Below the pieces are notes generated by a model. It saw only the letters and a program-made list of their open reading frames with translations. It had not been told where the DNA came from and made no database searches. Below are positions 25,640-37,425 of a stretch of 64,000 bases of DNA, piece after piece. Numbering within the stretch: position 1 is the first letter of the stretch; the number at the start of each line of letters is the position of its first letter. Both the position numbers and the translations under genes were made by a program. The stretch is from Nereocystis luetkeana (taxonomy: Eukaryota > Sar > Phaeophyceae > Laminariales > Laminariaceae), in NCBI GenBank assembly GCA_031213475.1, contig JARUPZ010000023.1, forward strand, positions 9,628,157 to 9,692,156, in the 5' to 3' direction.

Positions 25640-28046
25640 AAGCAGCAGCAGCAGCATTCTGGGCATCGCTTCCCGCGGTCGGACACACGAACCTCGCGCG
25701 TGACTCGAGTAACGCGCATTTTGGTTGTGAGGGTGAGATACGTTAAGGGGTCGCGGAGGGGGAGCGCATATATAGCGCTGATGGTGTTGACTTCCCGTCG
25801 CATCTGATGGGGAAACAAAAAACGCTCCGTTTTCGCAGGCGGAAGGTACGCCGGTACCGCTCGACGGCGCTCTCATACGAGTCGGTCCATGGAGGATCAC
25901 GACGGTCGAGGAAAAGCCTAAAGCACCCGAGGTGAGGCGGTATCAAACCCCCGCCCGTTTGCTTGCATCTGGGTCGCTTTGTTTTCGCATGGCCTCGGGC
26001 CCGCTCGCGCGGATAGAGCTCCCTCATTGGTCGGGCCCCGTTTAGTCTCGGTCGTAGTGGCGGGGCGCACGTTCTGCGGTCTCAAGCTGCCAAACAACGC
26101 GAAAGAGAGGAGGATATACCAAAATCAAGGGGTTTGGAGTACCCCAGGAAGCGAAAAAAACCGGTTTCGGGTCTGGGTAGAGTTTTCCTGGGAAGGGCAT
26201 GAAGTCACGAAAATAGAGTTTTGGGGAAGTAGTTGACGAAAATGAGAAGCGAGTGTTTGTTTTCTGCGAAATCCAATCATGCTCAAGTTATCATCTCTTG
26301 TGGAAAAAATAGCTGTCACGGAAATCGGCAGGAGACTGTCGTTTAAAGGTGTGGTAAAATGGCGTTCTTGACCGCACATGCGTTCTCGGGGGCGCTTTCC
26401 AAGTGATCTGGAGAGAGAGAAAGAGGAGGAGGGGGGGGGGGTGTACTCGATAGGAGAGATGTACTCGATCTTATGCATGGCCCCTCGCATCCCTACAATA
26501 CCGGAACGGAGCATGCCGGGTTTTCACCGACCAGGCAGAGATTGCATTGCTTGCACCAAGCGCGAAGCGCCGTGGGGTGTCCGGCGAGTCGCATGAAGGG
26601 TGAGCTGCATCCTGCTAAGAACCGCTTGTGAGGCGAACTTGCATATGGATGACAGCTTCAATGAGTTGATTTAATTTCCAGTGTAGGCACTTCCAGAGAC
26701 AGCGATGGGAGTACTATGTAACTGCCTCTTGGGTGCCTTACCTTGAACACTACGTGATACGACCATTCCCACTTGTGCGGAATACAGGTTCTTTACCTCG
26801 CACAAATGATCTAACTCGACAACCAGCTGTAGGCGACCGCCAAAAAAAAAAAAAAAAAAAACGGTACCCTGGTTGTCTAGCTCACGTAGTGAGCGGCATG
26901 TTTTACGGTGTCGTTGTCAAGCGACGCCAACCCAACCTATATATAATACGGGGGAGGAGGGCAGGGGGGGGGGGGGGGGGGGGGCAAGGGCGGCAGAAAT
27001 TGAAGGCGCTCGAGACTAAGCTCCAGGTCTTGTGTTTCGTTTCATTAATTACGCGATTGAGTTGGCTTGCGCGACGTTTCGGTTGACGGGATTCGACGAC
27101 TATGCTCTCCGTAGTGCTCTCCGTTGCGAGAGAATGCTGTAGCAGCCTGGACCCCGGCTTCCCAATCGGGAATATCCGCCCCCCCCCTTCTCCTACACCC
27201 TTAGACTAAAACACTTGCCTTCTGCATCATCCAAAGCCTCGCCCCCAAGCCTAATTTATGTACCGTCACCTTTGGCGCGCATGGTTGCCTTTCATACGGC
27301 CCCTCTGCCACGTAGGAATTGCAGGGGTGGGAGCGAGGGCGGCCGGCGGTCACCAACAGGCCTCCGTTCAGCTCCATGGATGAGTTCATGACCGGGGATA
27401 TCAGCTACTCGGTCGCAGTACCAGACACGCCAGACGCTGCGCTAACAGTCCAGGTGCGCTACGCACGTCACGTGTGGGTTTGGACAACTAATTTGTTGCA
27501 ATATGCGAGTACTCGTGCGGCGAGATATTATCGATGGCGTGATTACCACACCACCAAACAAAAAATACCCCTTGATAAGCTCGTGGAGCGACATGACCCG
27601 CAAACCCCTGTCTCTGGAATAAAATATTGAAAAAAAAAAACATATTCAGGAAGACGTCGCGGTCAGGCGGCTTGCAAAATCTCGCAGCCGACCATCCGGT
27701 GTGTACTCCAAACTCTCGAAACGCTCTCTCGTATACACCCTCATCAGATTATCCCTCCACCCCGCATGGTTCCCACGCACCCGCGCCCCCTTTCCTCGCC
27801 CCGACCGGTGCCCGCTTCCGACGTCGCCGTCCCGCTTTACAGCCTGGTGCCCGGGCGAGAGCTTCGGCCTGGCGAGACGTCGACCCCCGCGTACGCCGCG
27901 GGCTTCCGCTCGTGGCCCCGCCACGCTCTCGCAACGCCGTTCCCCTCGTAGAAACGGGAGCTAGGGTAGTTACGGTCAGGCTTACGTACGTAGGCGAGGG
28001 TCTCAGGGCGAAGAGCGTGTCGACCACTGGAGAGGGGAGTGAGTGA
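20394..28046 (+). CDS. tRNA(Ile)-lysidine synthase-like PP-loop ATPase
   Basis: Ten exons keep frame: 20394-20912, 22165-22351, 23085-23245, 23755-23924, 24578-24713, 24879-24917, 25014-25124, 25839-25931, 27325-27453, 27843-28046; 582 residues. The PP-loop SGGVDS is at 112-117 (VSLSGGVDSMAL), followed by HIDYGNRHES where bacterial TilS has a V-D-H-x-x-R stretch. Then come RRGVTARDEYEK, FGHHEGDVEENVLTNLIKGS (residues 210-229, the H-x-x-D metal and tRNA motif), RPMLPFGK, and VPYFKDTTPSWSTRGKLR, equivalent to D-x-S-N ... R-N-x-x-R. TilS ligates lysine to C34 of tRNA-Ile2(CAU) using ATP, which bacterial-type translation needs, so an organelle is the likely site. Residues 1-100 are Gly/Ser/Pro-rich, with no transit motif I can assert. 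Introns 1, 4 and 8 contain a SINE, a MITE and an R3 repeat. The true start may lie upstream. Substrate specificity is inferred. Confidence 0.82.
20938..21265 (-). mobile_element. tRNA-related SINE, family 1, copy 2 (in TilS intron 1)
   Basis: Nearly identical over ~310 bp to the copy at 1750-2117, from TTTAATCATCACTTTCACTT through CACGCGGACCACC. On the minus strand the head contains TGGCTTGGTTGG (A-box-like) and CGCGGGTTCAAGTTCC (B-box-like), and the element ends in an A tract (T run at 20939-20952). It begins 25 bases after the exon 1 donor, in antisense to the host gene. Confidence 0.8.
24147..24250. mobile_element. MITE copy B (TilS intron 4)
   Basis: A 104-bp element with near-perfect terminal inverted repeats of about 24 bp: TACGGGGGACCATAGTAAAT at the left, and ATTTACTATGGTCCCCCGTA at the right. 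AT-rich interior. TA-flanked ends (CTAATA before, ATAAAA after) are compatible with TA target duplication. Same family as 214-330 and 51465-51572. Confidence 0.88.
25582..25655. repeat. (CAG)n microsatellite with GAAG interruptions (TilS intron 7)
   Basis: About 22 CAG triplets with two AGA interruptions. It lies in the intron between the exons at 25014-25124 and 25839-25931, so it is not coding in the model. Confidence 0.95.
26432..26960 (-). repeat. Dispersed repeat R3, full-length copy (TilS intron 8)
   Basis: Reverse complement of the copy at 6460-7005 over its full length, including the A/T homopolymer, GTCTAGCTCACGTAGTGAGC and CCAACCCAACCTATA. G runs bound both ends (about 26426-26436 and 26966-26984). 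Confidence 0.85.
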
Positions 28047-29774
28047 AGCGATTCAGGTCGCTGCGGTGAGGGATGGTGCCGTCGGTTGGCTCTCTGAGAA
28101 AGGGCGGAGCGTCGGTGATGGTAGCTGTGGCGGCGGGGGCAAGTGGGGGTAACGAATTATCGTCGGGTTGTGTGGTGCTGTGCGGTGTGCAGGTCGGTAT
28201 TTCGTAGCAGGGTGAATGAAATATCTGATAGGAACACGTTTCTTTTTGTCGTCTGCTGGGAATGGGGGGCGTGTCTTGAAAGGGCCTGCCGGTGTGACTG
28301 CGCGTGCGAGGGGGAAAAAAGTCTCGAGCGAAGAGACTCGCTCGTGTCCAAAAACTCGCGAATGTGTAGTCATTCGTGCCCAAATGCCCCCCATTCAACT
28401 CGCTGGCATTATTCGTAGTTTTTCTCACCCCCCCCCTAGGTTTAGTTCTTCGCGCCGTCTCCGTCTTCAACGGTGGGTGGTTTACGGTGTGTGCCCCGTG
28501 CTTGGTGAGCGTTGAATGGAGTGTGCGATGTGTTCGGTTCGGGAAAGCTTGTCATGTTCTGGAAAAAACTGATAAATTAGTGTTGGTACCCGATATATAC
28601 TTTGTATAGAGGCAACCACGATCGATTGCTGTGCTAACGTTCGGCGTGTAGGTTCGCTTGTGATTTCTCGGTGCATACGAGGCTGCCCCTAGACGGAAGC
28701 GGTGCATTGTACTTCCCGCTATTAGTACGTACCTCTGTGGAACCCCTGTTCTTGTTTGTTGAGCGGCTGAACGCTCTGTTGCTGCGACGGGAAAGCATGC
28801 CTTCCGAGAAGTTGGAGCGAAAGCCGCCAAGGCGAGCGGCCGAGCGGGAGGGGGGTCGTGTTACCCGTTCCCCTTGCATGAAGATGTGGCATTTTCTCAC
28901 GCTTGTGCACCATAGTTTTGCTTTAAACCGAAATGTCAAAGTAGTGTGTAGCGAGGGGTCGTGTGATCTGTACCCCAGAAAAAAGAATACCTGTTACGCA
29001 TTTTCATATCTCGCTGGTGCACGCTAAGTTATGGCTGTACAGCGAAATCCTGCGGTAGTGTATAGCACCAACCCTAATTGTGCTGCAACGCCGCATGTCA
29101 CGTGCTAGGCATCGTGGGGTAGGCTGCCGTGGGCGGGAGAGAAGCAGTTAGACGATGTGGGGAAGTGGGGTAACAAAGCCGGTGCGGCCTCGAATGTTTC
29201 ATTTAACAATCATCCGGCTGCTCCAGCGGTGGTGTAGATGTTGACCGCGGAAACGCTTCTACGGTTGTTTGCAGGTTTGAATCCTTGCTGTTATAGGTTC
29301 GCCTGGTCATTACCCCCGAGGATATCCTAGGGCGCAAAGCGTGATCATGAGCATCGTACCGAGTCGACTATTAATAGTGTTGGAAAAAATGGACCCACTC
29401 CGCGAAGAAAGATGCAAGGGAAGGCCCGGGGTAGGGTGCGGGCGGGGGGGGGGGAGGGGGAGGAGAAAGAGGAGGCCACTGAGTGCCACGAGCTCGTTTT
29501 TTTTGTTTTGTCTGTGCAGTATCAGAGATTAAGGTCAAAGTTAATAACAATGTACAGGCGACAGAAGGCGGAGACGCGGAGCTCTTTGGTGGCGACTTTC
29601 TGGAGCCAGTCCTCATACGTATCTACGCATTCCTTTGGCGGTATGTGTGTGCAAAATATGTGTCGCCACACTGCTGTACCGCAGCTAAGAATAGCTGTTG
29701 TACCGCGGCACGCATGTGGCATGTAAATCCCGAAACCAAGCACAACATACGTGCGAGGGGATTGGACTGAAAAA

Positions 29775-29880
29775 ATTTTATTATCATCGCTTATACTTTC
29801 CGGCTTAACTCGTAGGAGGCTTCACCCTCGACGATCTTCTGGACAAGCCGTGGTCGCAGGTGTCGATCCTTCTCCCCCAA
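29775..29880 (-). mobile_element. SINE family 1 fragment
   Basis: CTTAACTCGTAGGAGG, ACCCTCGACGATCTTCTGGA and CAAGCCGTGGTCGCAGGTGT match the tail-proximal body of the copies at 1.8 and 21.0 kb. The tRNA-like head is missing, as expected of a 5'-truncated insertion. Confidence 0.7.
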
Positions 29881-30342
29881 ACAAGAAATCGTAAAGTATC
29901 GGACCTGGGCGAATCATTTCTAAAAAATATTGAGGCATGATGGAGACATATAACTATGGTTTGGGTGGCGTTGCCCGTACGTGCGTACCTACTGCTATTG
30001 CCAAGAGGGCTTCGTGGCGAAGGCTTGGGGCGAGCTGAAACCACTCCCCTTCCCAGGGCAGGCACTACTGGTATACGGTGCCTTGTCAACTATTAATAGT
30101 ACGACATCCACAGCCAGAGAAAACTAATGGGGCTGGCAGTTTGTTTGCGCGCGACGAACCAGCACTGGCTATTCCTCAACAGGGCTCTGCATCAAGTGCG
30201 GCAACAGGCATGCTGCCCCCGCTTTCCCTTACGGGGTGCTTCGGCGGCCACTCCGAGTTTCTTGAGCGCGGGAGCCGCCGTCGCCGGAATATAGTTTTGT
30301 ACAAAAGAGGCGCGCGCGCTGGGGGAGGGGGGGGGGGGGGGC

Positions 30343-30461
30343 GTACTCATGTGTTGCTTGCCTTAATCATCTGACCATTGACCACCCATCCCATCCCTTT
30401 CGAGACGGAGCACCGTTCCTACTCCCAATAGAGACACCTCCAACCATTGGGGGAGGGGGGA
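30343..30461 (+). repeat. Dispersed repeat R4, copy 1
   Basis: GTACTCATGTGTTGCTTGCC, TGACCATTGACCAC, CCCTTTCGAGACGGAGCACC and AGAGACACCTCCAAC recur at 41095-41222 and 52905-53012. This copy directly follows a G run at about 30325-30341. Confidence 0.8.
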
Positions 30462-30514
30462 GGGTATTTCATGCCTTGTAAGTATGGCCGTAGTCTTATC
30501 ACTATAGATTCCCG

Positions 30515-30650
30515 TGTCCTCACAATACCGGGGCGAAGAACATAAGGTTTTCACCGACCAGACAAACACTTGCTTGCACCAAGCGCAAAGCGCCGTGGGG
30601 TGTTCGGCGGGTCGCATGCAGGGTGAGCTACGTAGCCCCATCCTACAAAG
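30515..30650 (-). repeat. R3 fragment
   Basis: CACAATACCGGGGCGAAGAA, TTTTCACCGACCAGACAAAC and TTGCACCAAGCGCAAAGCGC match the reverse complement of R3; its CTAAGAACCGCTTGTGAGGC part reappears at about 30895-30915 after an inserted A/T-rich stretch. Confidence 0.65.
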
Positions 30651-33600
30651 GGTCAATCTTATCGGCGAGCTTTTTTTTTCCAGATTTTCGACATTTTTTT
30701 CGCGCAATTTTTCAGGCTTCCATATTTTCCTGTTTTTTTTTTTTCCAAACATTGGAATGTTAACGAACTTGATATTTTTGGGTTCTGGAGAATTTCACGA
30801 ATAGTGACAGAACGCCTCCGTATATCGATACATATCTCCGATTATTTCCAAACTTCGGAAATTTTGAAAAAAAACGCTCTCCGATAAGAATGAACCTAAG
30901 AACCGCTTGTGAGGCGGATTTTTTGGCACCTGGCGCGTGTCTTCGTGATTCTTCGTGATGGTGAAGGGCGAGCAATGCAGGGCAAAAGGGTATTGTCAGG
31001 GTAAGTATTTTTCGTCCGTGGTCCGGATTGAACATCACGGCTATACAGTAGGCAATAGCTGGAGGTTGTGGTCACTGCTTGCCGTAGTCCGCGGTTTCGG
31101 AGCAACAGGGAAGGGACGGCAAGGCTTGGAAACAACCGAACATTTTGGCCACTGTTGAGCAGAGCGCCGCTGCTGCGGAGCTGCGGGTGTACGCATGCCT
31201 CTACGCGGCAGGGGCTGCTGGTCTTGGCTTTTTGCGTTACTATCTGTGGGTGAGAGGGGCCTCGATCGCATCGAAATGGAGGGAACCAATATGTCACGTC
31301 GCAAAAAAAAAAAATGATCGGCAAGAAGCTTTTGATGCATAGGAACTTTCCCCCGGCCTCATGAGAACGCAGAACACAGCCATTCATTGCTTGGTCTGTG
31401 AGGGCGAGTCCAAACCCTGAATCCGGTAGGTCTCGACACCACTGTTCCCTCCGCCGTCGTCGGAATAGAGATTGACGCATGATTGTATTCTTAGGATTAT
31501 TACTGATCGCTGGAATAGACCTTTGTAGCATTGCAACCTCCTAAGCTCTGTCGAGGCTATACAGGGCTCGCTCGGGTCCCTCAGCCCCCGCGAGGAGCAA
31601 GCAAGCCCGCGGAACTAATTGCGCCGCTTAGAAGCAAAGGAGCGGGAGCACGGCCACGCCCGACGTACCCACGCCAAAAACTAAACGGCAACCAAACGCG
31701 CATCAGCTATCTGTACGTATATATATATAAATCGGAGTTTTGCTCGTAGTAGCGCTATCGATGCAGCCCCTTTCAAGAGAAACCACCGTACTACAAGCAC
31801 AACAGTGCGTGTGAGCTCGTCAAATAACAACTGAAATCGCTCCATCACAGAGACCTTACCGTTCAAATTCCGGCCCCGATCAGGCTGGATTCGGACGACG
31901 CCAAGAAGTTCGCTAGCCTTGTCAAAACCTCACGCACTTTCACCACGTAGGTACTACTGCTGTATTGTAGTTCTACTGCTGTACTACTGAACAATACAAA
32001 AAATACAAAAAATACGACAAAAAAAAAAGACGAGACACAAGTGGACGGCATATAAAACTTCGCATCAAGGCACCGCATGCGCTCAACGCCAGGAAAATTG
32101 GGGGAATACGACACGAGGATGGACTCCACTCGCCATTTAGCACACACCCCTATCACAACATAGAGTCCGTAATTCTGTACGAACTCCTACAAATTGAGAC
32201 ATATCAAGCACACAGCAGTAGCCCGCGCGGTGCCCTCCATAAATACCGCAACCCCTTCCCGTGTGGGTCGGTGAGGCAGGCGCGACTAAAAAAAGCGAAC
32301 CCTACAAAGCGAGAAAACAAAAACGAAACAGACAAACGAAAACCTCTCGCCGCAAAACCTACTATGCACACAACACACCTACCCACCGAGGTCGAGACGA
32401 GTCTATTTGCAGACACGTGCGGTCTACAGGTCGCGCCAACGGCGCGCTCCGTCGGGCGCGCAGCGCGGGCAACCGCTGCAGCGTCCCGAGATAAAAAAAC
32501 AAAACAAAACATTGACAATCATTCGCAGCACATGCACACACGCACGCACCCACCCACCCACCCGTCCAACAGCACCAGACGCTCCCACATCCTAACATCT
32601 CTCTCGCTCGTTCGCTCCCTCTCTTTCTCGCGCGAGCGCGCGCCCAGAGAGCGTCCAAGTGCGGTACTCACCGGTAGCACCTGCACGACCCCGGCAGGCC
32701 TGCCGCAAGCGCTGACAACCGGCGCAATCTCCTCGAAAAACGAGCAAAGTGCCAGCGGCGGGATTACCAGCGCTCACCGGAGCGGTAGGTATCACAGCTG
32801 CCCCCCAGTCTGCAAACCTGACGGTCAGGAGAGTCGAGACAACACAACGACAATTTTGAAAGAGGGGAGGTGCGCTTGCAGCATGCCAGGCCTTTTCTGT
32901 CAAAAAGAGGCGGTGCACTGGCCGACCGCGACTGCTTTCGAGGTAGAAAACAGCGCAACATCGTCGGCGACAACGACTTCGTCGACACCGACCAAACGCC
33001 AAAAACAAAAAACACACGAGTAGAAGAAAAACACGACGCCCATGAGCACCCATGTTATGGCCTGACGCCAAACGGCGAAAACGATACCCCCCCTCATACA
33101 CCCCCCCATGCATGACATAAGTACACCCCCCTCTCCCCCCCGTCCCTCCCCGTCCCTCCCCCCCCCCCCTCCCCTTTCGTGTTGAAAACACGGTGCGCGG
33201 ACAAAGAACCGCGCCGGGGCGGTCGGCTTTCTTCTCGGCGTCCTATTGATCACCGAGCGCGCTAAGATTAGTGCTTTCTTTTTCGCCGACACCAAAAGGT
33301 CACCCAACCAAAGAGCAAAGCGGCCAGCAAGCGCCTCCCGGTCAAAAAGCCATGGGCGAAGCCATCTACTCCGGCAGGGCCAGCGGGTGCTATCCGAGAG
33401 CCGCTGGAACGAACGGCGTTCAACGCCCCCCCCCCCGCCCCCACCCATTTTCCCCTATACCCCTTCTCCCCTCATTGTTCCTACCGTCAATCTCGTAATT
33501 CTTTACTGCGCTGCTACAAAACAGCTACCAGTAGTAGAGCTCCTCACCATCTGGTTATCTATCAACCCGAACCGGTAAAAATAAGTTCTACGCGCTGTCG

Positions 33601-34637
33601 ACCGGCCTACTACTAAACCAAAACCACCGATGCATCTAGCGTGTCTATCGCTTCGCCTCCCGGTAGGGCTAACTCGAGAAGCGCGGTAACGCCTGCTCGT
33701 AACAGTCCGCGCGGACAGGGGCCGCACATTCCAACGACCCCCTCGTGCACGTATGGGCGCCCTCCACCCCCCCCCCCCCCCCTCCCCTCTCGATGCTCAA
33801 CTCGCAGAATAGTACAGCCCACTATTTTATACGTTTATTTAAGATATACGCCATGTCGAAAAATTATTGTTATACCATACTCTTTTTTACCCCGGAAGGC
33901 CACAAGACCATTCTACTCAGACCTTCTCTTTTCCGTGCTCCCCCCCGCCTGTGCTCCTCCCGGTTCCTGCCTTTCTCAAACTATATTTTTTATGCCAGGC
34001 GCAATGGGTGCATTCGGCTTTCTCCCGAAACGGTCGCCGGCTTTGCGTCGTCGAACAAAAAGAGCAACTCAGCCTGACGTTACACTACCGAACGGCGTTA
34101 CTACTGAAAACGGCAGGAATCGGGAATAGTAAGGAACGCATTTACAACACGACGGACACTGCCACGATTCGATGCCCCGCGAGATCCCGAGCGACACGCC
34201 ACAGGGCGAAACCCTAAAAAAATGCACGATGCCCCCCCAGGCACCTCACAACCGCTATACTTCGGAGTATATGATACCAGCGGACAAAATCTTCCGTGCG
34301 GCAGGAAAACATGAGAACGGTATCGGCTGACCGAAGCAAAAAAAACAAGGAAGAAAAAAACAAGCTATCCACAATCCCTGTCTCCTTCTGCTGCCTCTTT
34401 TATAATCGAAACCCGGGGCATCTCGTACAACGTACCCAAAATGGCGGACGAAAGATCGAAAAAAATAAAATAAAATAGTGATGGATATAATTTATAGCGT
34501 GCGAACGTCGAAAACGACAAGGCGTTAGCCGCGGACGCCGTTCTACTCGTGGGGTTTCTCACGCAACCGCTTCCTAATACTGATACCGCTGTGCGAACAT
34601 GAGTCTACTCCCCCCACAAGGCTATATACCGGGAGCG

Positions 34638-37393
34638 TCACACACTAGTAGCGCCACGCACCGACCCACCCCAGGCAGGTCTAAGCCCCGACGGACACTT
34701 GCTGCCGAGTTTTCCTGCCGAAACTGCCGCCACTGGTGTCGTCACCGGCGTTGGTCTAATCCACCCCCCCCCTCGCCCTTCCTCCACCGCCTCGTCGACC
34801 ACGCCGCCGGGAGTCACCGGGAGGCTGGGGCCCCCGCCACCGCCTTCGTGCGCTCCCGCCGTCGTTGCCGCCGTTCCTCTCACAGGCGCTGAAGCTTTCG
34901 TTGCCGCCGCGGCAGCTGTAGCGGTCCCTCCAGGGGTTTGGCCGAAGCCGGGAACGAGCCGGAACGACTGTCCGCGATTAAGAAGGTCTGCCCTGTTGAG
35001 GGCGTTGAGCGCGTGCTGGGCGATGTCGTCCTGCTGCACGGAGATGGGCATGGAGGACGGACAGGGCAGCCCCTCCGCCCCCGAGTCCTCGGCCTCGTCC
35101 TTGGAGGAGGTCGACTCGGCGGAGGAGTCGTCGGTGGGGACCCCAAAGGGCCAGTGGGCCGGAAGACTTTTAGCCACATTGGCAGGCACCGCCTGTTGTT
35201 TCGTTTTACAAGAGACAGACGGGGCGGAAAGGAGGGAGCGATGGAGAGCGAAGAGAGGGAAGGGTCAGGGCAAAGACGAAATGCCGATCTACGACCGGCG
35301 TATCTCCTCCCCTACCGTCCATGGCAGACGCGTTGGTGTGGGGCGCAGGCCCTCAGCATTTTCTAGGGATTATCGTCGCGTTTCGGAGAACGTGAGCACA
35401 AAAATAGACACCCCCCGACATCTTTCGGCTTCCAAAACTCGCACTTCGTCTGACATCACCTCTGGGCGGAAGAGGACAGCCGGCGTAGGGCAATACAGTT
35501 ATTTGTTGATTTTCCGCTGACGGGGGGGGGGGGGGTCGTCCACCTCTTCGTCGGATACCAAAAACAACAGCACCACTTGTTGTAGGATCAAAAACAAACA
35601 AACAATTTATCGACAACAGCAACAGCAACGACAGCAACAAAAACGGAACAAGGAAAGGCAGAAACATAACCAATGAAACAACAGCAACCACCAAAACCAA
35701 TACGAACATCGACAGCGACAACCACAACACAAGCGACAACAACGGCGCCAAAGCAGCCCCCTGCTAATACATACAGTAGTACCACGAGCCGTCCAGGCTG
35801 GATGTCGCCGACCATCACCGACGCCCACACCCCCGACATCGACACGAAACGCAAAAAACCACCAAGACACACAAAATCACCACCTGCAGAAGGTTGCCTC
35901 GCAACCCCGTCTGGTAGGCTTCGACGAGATGGGACAGCACGTATCGCTTCGAGCGGACGAAGAAGCGCTTCTCCACGAAGCTGGGGTCCATGATTAGGCT
36001 CCCCTTCCCCTTCCCGTCGATCAGCACCTTCGTACCCACGTGCGTGTACCACCAGCTAGGCACACCCTACGCCACGATTCGCACGCGAGTTGGACGGAAA
36101 ACAGAAAAAGTTTCAGGTGGGGAGGCAGGATGGCGGAAAGTACGGAAGGCGGGAAGTACGGAAGGCGGGGAGGAATAGCATGGGGGGAGGGGGGGGGGGG
36201 GTTCGGCAGGCGCGTAGTTGTATTCACACGGGGGAATCTTGTGCCATCAAGGGCAGGGGACTTAGCGGCAAAAGCAGCAGCAACAGTAGCAGCAGCAGCG
36301 CGGTAGCTGCGGGTGAGGTTACCGTCCGCGAGCACGTGCTTCCCGCGTTGCAGGGGGGCGCCCCCGTACATGCCAGTCCCTTAACGTTCGGCATCCGAAA
36401 CCGCGGAAAATAACGCCTGCCCTAAAAACAAACGCTGGAACTTCGCTTCTCACCGGCACGGGGTCGCCGTCCACCACCACGCGGAAGCTATGAGGCACGA
36501 CGTCGTCGTACCTCGCCGCGTAAATCGTGTTGCCTACTCGCGGAGCCCCGAAGGAAACCATGTGCAGCTCCACCGTGCCCCGGGGGCACTCCCCTCCCCC
36601 TCCCTCCCCGTCGCCTTGGTCGCCGGCCGAGTGGGAGGGGATGGGCGTCGGGCTGTTCATGAAGTTCCGAGGGTCCAGCGCGCTCACCACCGTGTTCAGG
36701 CGCGACGCCACTCTCCGCAGCACCTTGCTGCCGCTGGCGCTGATTCCGCCGGCGTCCGCGCAGTCATTCCTCTCCCCAGCTTCTTGAAGCGGGTAAGGAG
36801 TGACCTTTCGCGTCTTGCGCTCCGGACCGACTTCCCCGGTGCTGCCGGTGCTGCAGCTGCCGCTATTGCTTCTGCTTCTGCCTCTACTCTTGCCACCGCC
36901 CGCGGCCGCCCCGGTACCATGCCCGGCGCTGCCGTCATCCACGAAAGAGACGCCAGCGCCCTCTGCGGCCGAGCTCACTCTTTCCACAGGAACGTTTCGC
37001 TCGGGCGCGTGGACGCCGTCAGGGACGCCGACACGGACGCCACCCCCATCGCGACCGGTAGCCCTCTTCGCGGTGGGATCGGCCTCGTCGGAGGCTCGGG
37101 TGGCGAGGACACTATCTCCGGCGCCCCGCCTCGCAGGCACGCTCGGCGTCGCGTGCGAGGGGGATCCCATCCGCTGGAGGCGTTTTCCCAAGGTGCCCAC
37201 CCGTCGCAGCGCGTGGCTCGCCCCCGCCGCCACCGTCCCAGCCACCGCCGCCGCCGCCTCGCCCACCCTCTCGCTCGACGTCGCCCGCGCCTGCGTCTGC
37301 TGATCAGGACGCCAATCAGAGATCTCTTGCTCGTCTCGGCTGACTACGTCGCGTGCTCTTTCTCGTTGCTGATGCTGATGGTGCTGCTGCTTG

Positions 37394-37425
<32 letters not shown>

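Larger units (their letters stand above)
28047..34637. other. Convergent intergenic region
   Basis: It lies between the TilS stop and the 3' end of the lipase gene. It contains a truncated SINE (29775-29880), an R4 copy (30343-30461) and an R3 fragment (30515-30650), and G or C homopolymers near 29.44, 30.33, 33.15 and 33.43 kb. Frames of 180-250 codons exist near 31.0-31.5 and 32.3-33.4 kb on both strands, but they overlap antisense, lack family motifs and are biased to simple composition. One short minus stretch at about 31860-31917 has good splice signals (AAG before, GTAAGG after) and could be an isolated exon. I call no gene. Confidence 0.45.

Noticed and set aside
29260..29300. GGTTTGAATCC, a B-box-like word
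   Set aside because: Imperfect T-stem and no A box or cloverleaf in the 80 bases upstream.
32271..33448. 250-codon plus and ~180-200-codon minus frames overlapping each other
   Set aside because: Neither strand shows a family motif, composition is Lys/Thr/Arg or Gly biased, and no consistent exon chain could be built.
34699..35520. 273-codon plus frame
   Set aside because: Antisense of the last lipase exon, low complexity and no motif.
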